The notes below the pieces were generated by a model. It saw nothing but the letters and a program-made list of their open reading frames with translations. It made no database searches and was not told where the DNA came from. Both the position numbers and the translations under genes were made by a program. A stretch of DNA of 64,000 nt from Conus ventricosus (taxonomy: Eukaryota; Mollusca; Gastropoda; Neogastropoda; Conidae): assembly GCA_018398815.1 (NCBI GenBank), contig CM031614.1:52823843-52887842 (forward strand). The letters run 5' to 3'. Below, piece by piece: positions 24,501-31,745 of the stretch (position 1 is its first letter; each line of letters opens with the position of its first letter).

Positions 24501-27291
24501 GCCTTCCTCCGTATGTTCCTGGAGACGATGGGTCACTTCGTGCAGCACGTGTCCACACAGCAGAACAGCACCAGGACGTTCATGGTAGGTCTCCCTGTGT
24601 CTGTCCACACAGCAGAACAACACCAGAACGTTCATGGTAGGTCTCCCTGTCCCTGTCCACACAGCAGAACAGCACCAGAACGTTCATGGTAGGTCTCACT
24701 GTGTCTGTCCACACAGCAGAAAAGCACCAGAACGTTCATGGTAGGTCTCCCTGTCCCTGTCCACACAGCAGAACAGCACCAGAACGTTCATGGTAGGTCT
24801 CCCTGTGTCTGTCCACACAGCAGAACAGCACCAGAACGTTCATGGTAGGTCATCCTGTGTCTGTCCACACAGCAGAACAACACCAGAACGTTCATGGTAG
24901 GTCTCCCGTGTCTTTGTCCACACAGCAGAACACACCAGAACGTTCATGGTAGGTCTCCCTGTGTCTGTCCACACAGCAGAACAGCACCAGAACGTTCATG
25001 GTAGGTCTCCCTGTCCTGTCCACACAGCAGAACAACACCAGAACGTTCATGGTAGGTCTCCCTGTGTCTGTCCACACAGCAGAACAGCACCAGAACGTTC
25101 ATGGTAGGTCTCCCTGTGTCTGTCCACACAGCAGAACAACACCAGAACGTTCATGGTAGGTCTCCCTGTGTCTGTCCACACAGCAGAACAGCACCAGAAC
25201 GTTCATGGTAGGTCTCCCTGTGTCCATACAGCAGAACAACACCAGAACGTTCGTGGTAGGTCACCCTGTCTCTCTCCACATAGCAGAACAACACCAGAAC
25301 GTTCGTGGTAGGTATCGCTGTGTCTGCATGCTGGAATCCTGCCTTGTGCAGGCTTCATGGAACAAGTGAATGAATGAATGGAAGGTTGTTGGTCAATTGA
25401 TTGAACCAGGCCAGACAGCTCAGCTGGTAGAGTACTGGCCTCGTAAATCTGTTGATCATTTGGTTGTGAGTTTGAATCTCCGGCAGGCGGTTTTAGTACA
25501 GAGGGATTTTCCCGCTTGGAGTTATTTGGTTCTGACTCTTTTCCTCCCAAAGTCCTTCAAAAAAGACTATGAATCGAGGTTCCACATGACATCTTACACA
25601 AACGTAAATCCCATCACCAACTTTTGAAAGAGGCCAGTTTGGCCATTGGGGTGGATGAACGTTACACATAATATGCACTGTGAATGAAAAATTGAAAGAA
25701 TGAAAGAAGAAAACTGAGTGACTGATACTGACTAAATGACATGGGAAACAACTGAATGTAGTGCCAGCAGGTAGCTCTTTTGTCAGCTCCACCCAGGTAG
25801 ACAGCCCGTTGTGTGAATGAGAGTGTGGATTGTAAAGTGCCTAGAACATGGTCTCTAACTGAGGATAAGCACTACATAAATACTCATAATGATAATGATA
25901 ATAATGATTACTTGCAAGGGCTAAAACGAGCCCAGGGTGCATGCATGGTTCATTCAGTGTAGATGTGATTGTGTGGAAGTGGGTGAGTTCAGTGATCACT
26001 GTGCGATGCTGGTGACACTTTCATTGATTTGTGCCACCGCACAGACATTTCCTTATATGAAAAGGACAAAGCAAGGTGGCCTGTGTCTTTGTAAGGACAT
26101 GGACATTAAGTCACTTCAGACAGACTCGGAGGATGACTCATCACCACAAGGGAAGGGCGAGAAGGACGGCAGAATCTGAGACTTTTTTTGTGTGTTGGTA
26201 ATAATATGTAAAAACGATAAAGATGCTGTGTCTCTGATTTTGGTCAGGGATAACATGAAAGGGGCTTCCTTTCATCAGAGATCCAGTTATCAGCCAGGCT
26301 TGAGAAATATGGACGCCGCATGTTGTTTGGAAAATGTTAGACATGCTTTAAGTAGATAGGGAGAGCAAAGACATCCACCGATGTTGAATGGCTCTTCATC
26401 CACCATTAGATCCAGATCTGCACAAAATTTAAGTGATTCAACCTTGGGCCACATCTCATCTTTCGACCGAGGTTTGTTAAAATTAGTGCAATAGTTGTGT
26501 GTGATCTTTCTGGCCGATGGATTATTCAACAGACACTGGAGTGAACTTCACCTTCTTAATGAAAATTACAATGAAATGATTGTAATACCCATTATGTCTA
26601 CAGCATGACGGTAGCAATAACAGCAGTGACGTTGTAAGGAGAACAGTGATGATATGACAACAGCTATGGCAGCAGCAGTTGTAACACTAGTGATAAAAAA
26701 ATAACCTTGATATCCTCAGAAAGAGCAGGTCACTGATTGGGTTTGAAGCAGGGATACTATTAAACATTAATGATATTAAAGGTAGTGCCCGAAATATGTT
26801 CAGAAAGTGCAAGTTTGATTTGAAATGATAGTACTACGGATTTTAATGATAATAAAGATAGTGCCCTTGTCTTCAGAAAGAGCTGATTTGATCAATAAAG
26901 CGATGTTACTTCTGACAGTAAAGATAATGAGGATAGTGCCTATAATGTGTTCAGAAGGAGCTGGTCTGATGTGAAGCGATAATGATAAGGATAGTAACGA
27001 TAACAGTTATTCCTGTATATGTTCAGAAAATGCTGAGTGGATGCGAAGTGATAATAAAACTGATATTAAGGATAACGAGGACAGTGCTGCCCCTGATGTG
27101 TCCAGAAAGAGCAGTTCATAGCGGCGGCGCCGTCCAAAGGGATTCGCCAGTTCCTGGAGTGGTTCACAGAGACCCAGATGTTTGAAGTGTTCATCACCAT
27201 GTACCTGGAGAAACAGCACTGGGGCAGTATGGGTAGGTCTCTGTCGTGTGTGTGTGTGTGTGTATGACTGGGCTGTAAACAACATGAAATT

Positions 27292-27353
<62 letters not shown>

Positions 27354-27959
27354 TGTTGCATGGTTTGTGTGTGTGTACGCGTGCATGTGTGCACAAGTAG
27401 AGAGAGAGGAGGGAAAAGAGGCAGGAGGATTCTCCTTGTATCCAAAGATTTTGGAGAAAAACCACCTGACTTTTAGAGGCAGGAAAAAGGAATATTGAAG
27501 AGGAAAAAGTCCACACTGAAAAAAAAATCGTGAAACAATTCATCACCCCGAGTGTAGTACCATGTCCAGTTTTTCCAGTCCTGATGCTGATTGCTCCCAA
27601 TGGAGAGCAGTGCTGGCGCTGTCACCAGACCACCTAGGTGTAACGGATCCTGGTGTACGTGATGGCCAGAATGCAACAGTGTGGGGATAGAGCCTGCGGG
27701 GGAGGGAAGGGAGAGCAGGAGGAGGAGGATTGGGAAGAAGAGGGAGGGTGGGGATGCCCAGAGAATGAAGACGTAAAAAAAAAAGAAAAAAAGAATTCTT
27801 TAAGACTAACTGAGAGCGTTTTCTGTTGGCCCAGACCTGTTCATGTCACGGCTAGGGGGAGCTGCAGAAGAAGCGGCAGACGGAGGGGTCCCGGTGAAGG
27901 GCATCGGCCAGAAGGTGAAGAACCTGGGCAAGGCGCTGAAAACCAAGCTGACGGAGTAA
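14910..27959 (+). CDS. DENND2: DENND2-like Rab guanine-nucleotide exchange factor, C-terminal part (5 exons)
   Basis: Join 14910..15087, 15319..15442, 24466..24584, 27115..27232 and 27835..27959. The model gives a partial first codon, then 220 residues and TAA. All introns are GT-AG, and the codon phases agree at every junction (0, 1, 0, 1), which is strong support for the model. The protein begins inside the cDENN core with LLYPFQWQHVYIPLLP and SPTPFIIGV. It continues through a dDENN domain (VSEAFLRMFLETMGH, RQFLEWFTETQMFEVFI) and ends in a basic tail (VKGIGQKVKNLGKALK). This order and the TETQMF segment fit DENND2 proteins better than DENND1, DENND5 or SBF. Known DENND2 proteins activate Rab9 and, for DENND2B, also Rab13/Rab10 at endosomal or Golgi-derived membranes. 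That role is inferred here by family. The paralogue cannot be resolved, and the N-terminal region plus the first half of the DENN module are not in this window. Confidence 0.85.
15180..15330 (+). repeat. Duplicated 3' splice site and exon start of DENND2 exon 2
   Basis: The block ATGATGTCAGGTTGTGACAG...GGCCGTGTTGCAG|GTGATCATT (15,180-15,232) is repeated as ATGATGTCAGGTGGTGACAG...GGCCGTGTTGCAG|GTGATCATC at about 15,276-15,327. The second copy is the real acceptor (AG at 15,317-15,318). The first copy is a decoy with AG at 15,222-15,223 followed by the same first eight exon bases. Using the decoy would read V-I-I-A-F and then stop at TGA 15,239. Confidence 0.85.
15319..15442 (+). CDS. DENND2: DENND2-like exon 2 (end of cDENN)
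   Basis: The acceptor is CCGTGTTGCAG; the donor G|GTCAGG is weak but is the one whose phase fits the next exon. The exon encodes VIIVDVDHKQVLRSMGDEGN, then LLPRKVQKALKTAINMCKI. In DENND2 proteins the equivalent stretch is an 'xLxVDL...DE..LPPKLQ' strand-loop-helix, so the VDVD, GDEG and LLPRKVQ positions correspond. The exon leaves one base (G), completing GAC with the next exon. Confidence 0.88.
15520..16255 (+). repeat. Tandem duplication of a ~370-385-bp intronic block
   Basis: Two diverged copies start near 15,520 and near 15,900. Both contain, in order, GTCCTTCCTTA/GGTCTTCCTTA + ACAGCCCC, CTTGCTCTGTTCC, GTTCTGTGTCCAC, GGGCARCAGCAGACCTG, AAAATACGACAAGT and GAAGTTCTTG. The copies differ mainly in the poly-A patches and a C-rich insertion in copy 1. 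No coding potential is shared between them. Confidence 0.8.
16446..17488 (+). mobile_element. hAT-like DNA transposon, copy 1 (1,043 bp, nonautonomous)
   Basis: The element starts CAGGGATGAGAACAG and ends with the exact inverted complement CTGTTCTCATCCCTG. It is flanked on both sides by ATTTAT (16,440-16,445 and 17,489-17,494), a 6-bp target-site duplication. CAGGG...CCCTG ends are typical of hAT elements, although classical hATs duplicate 8 bp, so the superfamily is probable but not certain. Just inside the 5' end is a cluster of CTCCGCCGTT repeats (16,461-16,525), a plausible transposase-binding array. Near the 3' end lies a GC-rich block of GGGGCGTTGCCCC-type hairpins (17,371-17,443). It encodes only the N-terminus of a zinc-finger protein, so it cannot move on its own. 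Confidence 0.8.
16685..16927 (+). pseudogene. Truncated N-terminus of transposon zinc-finger protein
   Basis: The frame encodes MASNEIAKKRKKYPNRWKEN, then WLEEEVW and ALCVACNKKISFGSRGF. The C-x2-C half of a BED-like zinc finger is present. The frame diverges after GFITIAG, where the second copy of the element (59,407-59,739) continues with DHMKRPVHRQRV and supplies the H-x5-H half. Copy 1 is therefore internally deleted at about 16,884, with loss of the zinc-binding histidines and all catalytic sequence. Confidence 0.7.
17556..17633. repeat. (CA)n microsatellite
   Basis: A nearly pure CA repeat with one TA interruption near its start, about 78 bp long, just downstream of the hAT-like element. 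Confidence 0.95.
17780..18870 (-). pseudogene. Fossil LINE reverse transcriptase in DENND2 intron 2
   Basis: Reading the minus strand across several frames gives a recognisable non-LTR reverse transcriptase. Near 18,720-18,660 is a linker ending TIIQDTEGNCLEEE. At about 18,440-18,250 it reads EWPTSKTLSLIITLP, then QNYLTVSHASKLMLKVILKR. At about 18,135-18,100 is motif A, FTDFRKAFDWLWHDV, which retains the first catalytic Asp. At about 17,975-17,930 is motif B, DGVHQGCLLSPM, followed by an in-frame stop. Frameshifts and stops throughout show it is dead. The endonuclease and the 3' end were not seen. The pattern resembles the widespread RTE/CR1-like LINEs of marine invertebrates; the clade is not assigned. 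Confidence 0.8.
19132..19551 (+). repeat. 39-bp minisatellite in DENND2 intron 2
   Basis: About eleven near-identical units of GTGTTCTTGACTTTCTTGGG + ATCTTGTCTGGTGTCACAG. Unit-to-unit differences are mostly 1-3-bp indels. Each unit ends in TGTCACAG|GTGTG, which resembles a splice acceptor followed by a GT. The 39-bp period (3 x 13) keeps spurious frames open. Confidence 0.93.
19552..21500. other. Intron 2, nothing coding recognised
   Basis: Unique-looking sequence with GT microsatellites at about 19,825-19,850 and shorter ones at 20,900 and 20,950. Open frames are short and featureless. Confidence 0.4.
21500..21735 (+). repeat. Tandem duplication with (GT)n boundary
   Basis: The segment ATTAATCCTAAGCATTYTCC...GTAAACTGAATTGTTTCTGA...TTCTTATGTCA occurs at about 21,528-21,590 and again at 21,637-21,697. 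Each copy is preceded by a (GT)n run, which suggests duplication by unequal pairing of the two microsatellites. Confidence 0.85.
22196..22480 (-). mobile_element. SINE fragment (3' part), same family as 51,335-52,187
   Basis: The segment around 22,310-22,400 (GGAGACACTGCACTGCTGCT, then GAATCACTT and GTGGTGT...CCAGTCCTGATC) aligns with 51,508-51,580 of the full-length SINE. Similarity continues on both sides, from the CACTCAGTGGCAGT side to GAGCCAGTGCGAGTG. There is no tRNA head and no A-tail, so this is a degraded 3' fragment in the minus orientation. Confidence 0.7.
22510..23100. mobile_element. Candidate DNA-transposon relic with GC-rich hairpin block
   Basis: A block at 22,995-23,060 (CCGGGGGGCATGCCCCGGA, CCCCCC, then GCCTGCTTCGCAGGC) is strikingly similar in style to the GC-rich subterminal block of the hAT-like copies. 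It also follows a TTTTAAAAATTT stretch, as they do. The termini and a target-site duplication could not be defined, so the boundaries are approximate and the identity is inferred only from style. Confidence 0.35.
23101..23744. other. Intron 2, nothing recognised
   Basis: Contains a C17 run followed by a long A run (23,410-23,446). No gene or element ends were seen. Confidence 0.4.
23745..24445 (+). repeat. Degenerate ~75-85-bp tandem repeat running into exon 3
   Basis: Eight or nine diverged units with the order GTGTAGCCAGGAAGACGC, GGRYGGAAGTGTGTAACCTC, TGGTGCTGTTTGTATTC and TGAAATAACAA. The last unit (GTAGTCAGGAAGACACGTCT, then GACGGAAGTGTGTAACCTTC) passes directly into GGCATGGTTTCAG, the acceptor of the exon at 24,466. 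Confidence 0.8.
24466..24584 (+). CDS. DENND2: DENND2-like exon 3 (start of dDENN)
   Basis: The acceptor is CATGGTTTCAG and the donor ATG|GTAGGT. The exon enters with two bases completing GAC and ends in phase 0. It encodes AQHSQWLMVSEAFLRMFLET, then MGHFVQHVSTQQNSTRTFM. The VSEAFxRxFxExxGH helix is the start of the DENND2 dDENN domain. The last 34 bases and the donor (GTCCACACAGCAGAACAGCA onward) are the founder unit of the array that follows. Confidence 0.88.
24585..25320 (+). repeat. 52-bp minisatellite made of copies of the exon 3 end and its splice donor
   Basis: Fourteen or so units, each CTGTCCACACAGCAGAACA + GCACCAGAACGTTCATG|GTAGGTCTCCCTGTGT. Counting the founder in exon 3, the donor-containing string CGTTCATGGTAGGT (CGTTCGTGG in the last two) occurs about 15 times. 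Every unit retains an acceptor-like CCACACAG, a 24-base exon-like core and a strong donor GTAGGT. Variation is mostly CAGCACC/CAACACC and small indels. Read-through from exon 3 stays open into the second intronic unit before a stop. Confidence 0.95.
25405..25915 (+). mobile_element. tRNA-derived SINE (A box, B box), possibly with a second repeat behind it
   Basis: 25,416-25,427 CAGCTCAGCTGG fits a pol III A box, and about 25,468-25,478 GAGTTTGAATC a B box, with tRNA-like spacing. The body after it contains GGATTTTCCCGCTTGGAGTT, shared with the element at 39,420-39,640. From about 25,795 to 25,915 lies a reversed copy of the repeat at 36,310-36,415 (CAGTTAGAGACC...GCACTTTACA read on the minus strand), so the region may be two elements. 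Target-site duplications were not identified. Confidence 0.65.
26090..26340 (-). mobile_element. SINE fragment (middle part), same family as 51,335-52,187
   Basis: GCAGAATCTGAGACTTTTTTT (26,170-26,190), then GATAAAGATGCTG and GCTTCCTTTCATCAGAGATCC...CAGCCAGGCTTGAGAAATAT align in order with 51,797-51,955 of the full-length element. The head and tail are absent. It lies in intron 3 of the DENND2-like gene. Confidence 0.65.
26341..26690. other. Intron 3, nothing recognised
   Basis: Unique-looking sequence without domains or repeats. Confidence 0.4.
26700..27114 (+). repeat. Degenerate ~70-90-bp tandem repeat whose last unit is the exon 4 acceptor
   Basis: Units recur with TCAGAAAGAGCAGGTC (about 26,717), TCAGAAAGTGCAAGTT (26,800), TCAGAAAGAGCTGATT (26,874), TCAGAAGGAGCTGGTC (26,952), TCAGAAAATGCTGAGT (27,024) and finally CCAGAAAGAGCAG|TTC at 27,102-27,117. 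Each is followed by GATGTGAAGYGATAATGATA...GGATAGTGCC-like sequence. The functional acceptor AG (27,113-27,114) is therefore the 3'-most member of a family of at least six related sites. Confidence 0.8.
27115..27232 (+). CDS. DENND2: DENND2-like exon 4 (dDENN helices)
   Basis: Starts in phase 0 after AAGAGCAG and ends ATGG|GTAGGT leaving one base. It encodes FIAAAPSKGIRQFLEWFTET, then QMFEVFITMYLEKQHWGSM. The S-x2-IRQFLEWFTETQMFxxFI segment matches the conserved 'RSVRHFLDLFMETQMFAGFI' block of vertebrate DENND2 proteins, the best single family signature in the window. A long GT microsatellite follows in intron 4. Confidence 0.9.
27297..27352. repeat. (GT)n microsatellite in intron 4
   Basis: About 28 uninterrupted GT units located 65 bp after the exon 4 donor. 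Confidence 0.95.
27835..27959 (+). CDS. DENND2: DENND2-like terminal exon
   Basis: The acceptor is TTCTGTTGGCCCAG. With the G from exon 4 the first codon is GAC. The exon encodes DLFMSRLGGAAEEAADGGVP, then VKGIGQKVKNLGKALKTKLT-E and TAA at 27,957-27,959. Vertebrate DENND2 proteins likewise end in a short basic 'FLKGLGNKMKFLxKK' tail, so VKGIGQKVKNLGKALK is in the expected place. The 'GLFEIRA...YLETLP' linker found in vertebrates is replaced by a shorter Ala/Gly-rich stretch. Confidence 0.85.
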
Positions 27960-30340
27960 CCCTCAGACCCCGGGGCATGCTGGGACACGACCTGGGTCAT
28001 GGTGAGGCCCGACTGGTGAGGCCTGTGTTTTGACGTAACTGAGGTCACAAAGGGAATTGGGGGCCTCCTGAGGTACAGTACTGAAGGATGGGCTTGGTTG
28101 GAGCCAGGCCTCGAAGACTGGCGTTCAGGGGTCTGTGAAGCGGCTGCTTGCAGCTCGGTTTGAAGGAAAGGGGGCACAACCTGATCTGCAGTGGTGTGGT
28201 GATCACCAGTAAAAGCAGCGTTGTGTCTCAGCCCGCCCGTTTTGTTTTTCCATTTTGTCTTTCAGTGCGATTGACTCACCTCCCATCTCTTACTTCTTTG
28301 TTAAATATGTTACTTTTGCGTTTCTTTCGCCTTTTATTTGTTGTTGAATTTTTGTTAAGAATTTTTCCTTTTCATTTGTTTACAGTTGTGTTTTGTTTTT
28401 TTAATTCTGAAGACTTTTTCCTATTTATTTGTTTAGAGTTACATTTTTTGTTAAAATAATTGTTAAGACTTTTTTTCCTGTTTATTTGTTTACAAATACA
28501 TTGAAAAAAATTTTTTGTTAAGACATTTTTTTTCCCTTTTATTTGATTGCATTTACTTTTTTTTTTTTTAATGAAATCCAGCTGCTCTGTAAGGTTGACC
28601 TCAATCCTCAGAATGTCAGATCAGGTCTGTTGAGTTTTTGATTGACATGTTAATACAGGCTGCTGATTGATCAATGTCAGGAAGGGCGGGGTCACGTTGG
28701 TGTGTTGATGAGCAGAACGGTGTTCTCAGCTATGCAAAGAGAGCGGGTTGAGGGAAGGGGAGGGAACTACCAGGGTGGTGAGCTGTCTGAAGATGCTGAT
28801 GATGAATGTTGAAGATTTCTTGGATTTGGATGCAGCTGTGATTTTATTTTATTTCATTGTTTTTTATTTTTATCATTTATCTATTATTATTATTATTTTG
28901 TTTGATTGCTTGTGGTCCTATTCAGAGCAATCCCTGCCTACACAGGGAGAGGGGGACTAATCAGAGCCGTTGGCAGAGTAGAGCGGCATTGCCCCTGATG
29001 CCGTTTAACCCTTACTTGACCTGAGGCTCAACTTGGAATTCTTTTGTGATCCCCAGACAGAAAACACAAGGTTCTGTCACTTGTTAGAATCTTGCGGTGT
29101 GAGGAACGTTTTCAGCTACTTATGTAAAGACTAATATAAAAGCATGAATATACCTCACAAAAGAATCACAAAAGATGGCTCTGGTTGAAATCTTCAATTA
29201 CTGAAGACTTCAGAAGCACAAACAAGCTCTCAAAATAACACACAAAAATGGGTATGCAAAACTACTAACTGCCATGGCGTCCATAGTTTACAACTGAATT
29301 CATCATATGCTATTCACTGTGCATTTGTTAACACAGATAAAAAAAAAAAAATCAGAATTCTGTGTATTGTTTTCACCATACTGCTGCTTCCTGAAATAGT
29401 CCACAGTGCTACGGTTCAAACAGGTTCCCTGTATTGCTGACCCAGATGCACGACGAACAAGTGGTGCAGATTGACCTCATTTATTCGTGTCTGCCAATCA
29501 TCAATGAGAAACGGAACTTCACGATCATTTTTTGCATGCAGGAGAAAATGTTGAAAGAAACAAGCAAAAGTAAGGGAGAGAAATAGTCTTCAAAGGTGTC
29601 AGAGGTAAGAGAGAGAAATCGTTTGCAAAGACGGTGTTAGACCAGTGATTTGGACCTGAATTCTGGATGAAGCCTTCTTATACTGCATCTTCAACGATTG
29701 TCAAGTTCCATGTGTATTGTGAAGTTTACTTTGATTGGTTTTTTTTTTGTGAACTGTGGCAGACTGAGCAAGGAGACTTGACACTGAAGGTTCTTGCTTC
29801 ACAGGATGTGCTTAGACTGTTATCTGTCCAAGATTTCGTCCTTTTTTTTGTGTGTGTTTGCCTGCATGTTCACAGACTTAAGTGCAATTTGAGCAGAGGC
29901 ACTTTTTACCAGTTTTTCTGGTTGGACACAACTTCCCATTTTTAGCATGTCTCATGCAGGAAAGTTCTTCAAGTGTGTGTGTGTGAGTGTAGTGTGTGTG
30001 TTGTGTGTGTGTGTGTGTGTGGGTGTGTCGTGAGGGCTATGTGTGTGTGTGTGCATGTTTGTGTCGGAGGGGGGCGTGTGTGTGTGAGTATGCATGTGCA
30101 TGTGCTCTTGGGTCCCTCTGTGTGTGGGTGTGGGTGCAAGGATGTGTGTGGCTTTCCATGCTGTGGTATTACTGAAATTAGCAGCAGCGCCTTTTGATAA
30201 CGCTTTAAGGGAGGCTGGCAGCTCTGTGTGCCGTTGAAATTGAATCAGAATTGTCCACTTTTCTGTAGAAGATATACTTCACGGTGAAACGTGTATCCAT
30301 TTGTTGGAGCATACACGCATGCAGTATGCATTCTGTGGAT
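27960..30340. other. Probable 3' UTR start, then noncoding; T-rich repeat and GT tract
   Basis: The sequence directly after the stop is likely 3' UTR, but no convincing poly(A) site could be fixed. 28,340-28,570 holds three or four T-rich units of about 60 bp (GTTAAGACTTTTTTTCCTG, then TTTATTTGTTTACA). A GT-rich patch lies at 29,972-30,110. No other exon was recognised. Confidence 0.4.
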
Positions 30341-30345
30341 TACAT

Positions 30346-31745
30346 GTTCAGGTGTGGCAGGTAGAACACCACTGATCCTCACAGGGTGTACTGAATCCCA
30401 CCTGTCCATTGTGAGTTCAGGTGTGACAGGCAGAACTCTGCAGATCCACAAAAGACTAGTGATCTCACCTGCCCATTGTGAGTTCAGGTGTGACAGGCAG
30501 AACTCTGCAGATCCACAAAAGGCTGTAGTGATCTCACCTGCCCATTGTGAGTTCAGGTGTGGCAAGTAGAACAGTGATCCCAACTGTCCACTGGGAGTTC
30601 AGGTGACAGGTAGAACAGTGATCCCACCTGTCCATTGAGAGTTCAGGGGTGGCAGGTAGAACAGTATCCCACTTGTCCATTGGGAGTTCAGGGGTGGCAG
30701 GTAGAACAGTGATCCCAATTGTCCATTGGGAGTTCAGGGGTGGCAGGTAGAGCAGTGATCCCACCTGTCCATTGAGAGTTCAGGGGTGGCAGGTAGAACA
30801 GTAATCCTACCTGTCCATTGGAAGTTCAGGGGTGGCAGGTAGGGATCCCACCTGTCCATTGAGAGTTCAGAGGTGGCAGGAAGAACAGTATCCCACTTGT
30901 CCATTGGAGTTCAGGGGTGGCAGGAAAAACAGTATCCCACTGTCCATTGGAGTTCAGAGGTGGCAGGTAGAACAGTATCCCACCTTTTCCATTGGGAGTT
31001 CAGGGTGGCAGGTAGAACAGTATCCCACCTGTCCATTGAGAGTTCAGAGGTGGCAGGTAGAACAGTATCCCACTTGTCCATTGGGAGTTCAGGGGTGGCA
31101 GGTAGAACAGTATCCCACTTGTCCATTGGGAGTTCAGGGGTGGCAGGTAGAACAGTATCCCACTTGTCCATTGAGAGTTCAGGGGTGGCAGGTAGAACAG
31201 TATCCCACTTGTCCATTGGGAGTTCAGGGGTGGCAGGTAGAACAGTATCCACCTGTCCATTGTGAGTTCAGGGGTGGCAGGTAGAACAGTATCCACCTGT
31301 CCATTGAGAGTTCAGGGGTGGCAGGTAGAACAGTATCCCACTTGTCCATTGGGAGTTCAGGGTGGCAGGTAGAACAGTATCCCACTTGTCCATTGGGAGT
31401 TCAGGGGTGGCAGGTAGAACAGTATCCCACTTGTCCATTGGGAGTTCAGGGGTGGCAGGTAGAACAGTATCCCACTTGTCCATTGGGAGTTCAGGGGTGG
31501 CAGGTAGAACAGAATCCACCTGTCCATTGGAGTTCAGGGGTGCAGGTAGAACAGTATCCCACTGTCCATTGGAGTTCAGGTGGCAGTAGAAAGTATCCCA
31601 CTTGTCCATTGGGAGTTCAGGGTGGCAGGTAGAACAGTATCCACTTGTCCATTGGGAGTTAGGGGTGGCAGGTAGAACAGTATCCACTGTCCATTGGGAG
31701 TTCAGGGTGGCAGGTAGAACAGTGATCCCACTGTCCATTGTAGTT
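30346..31745 (+). repeat. Minisatellite array, dominant 45-bp unit
   Basis: The array opens with three or four longer units (about 67 bp, carrying CAGAACTCTGCAGATCCACA) and then about 25 units of GTTCAGGGGTGGCAGGTAGA + ACAGTATCCCACTTGTCCATTGGGA. The 45-bp period is 15 codons, so frames up to 156 residues stay open on both strands. They are repeat translations, not genes. One-base losses cluster at homopolymers (GGGG, CCC), which looks partly like sequencing error. Confidence 0.93.

Noticed and set aside
22196..26340. One SINE split in two around exon 3
   Set aside because: The two fragments are in the same order and orientation as the full-length element, but a conserved coding exon lies between them. 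Two independent copies are simpler.
30832..31738. Pentadecapeptide-repeat proteins on both strands
   Set aside because: A 45-bp minisatellite keeps all frames open on both strands. One-base deletions break every frame repeatedly.
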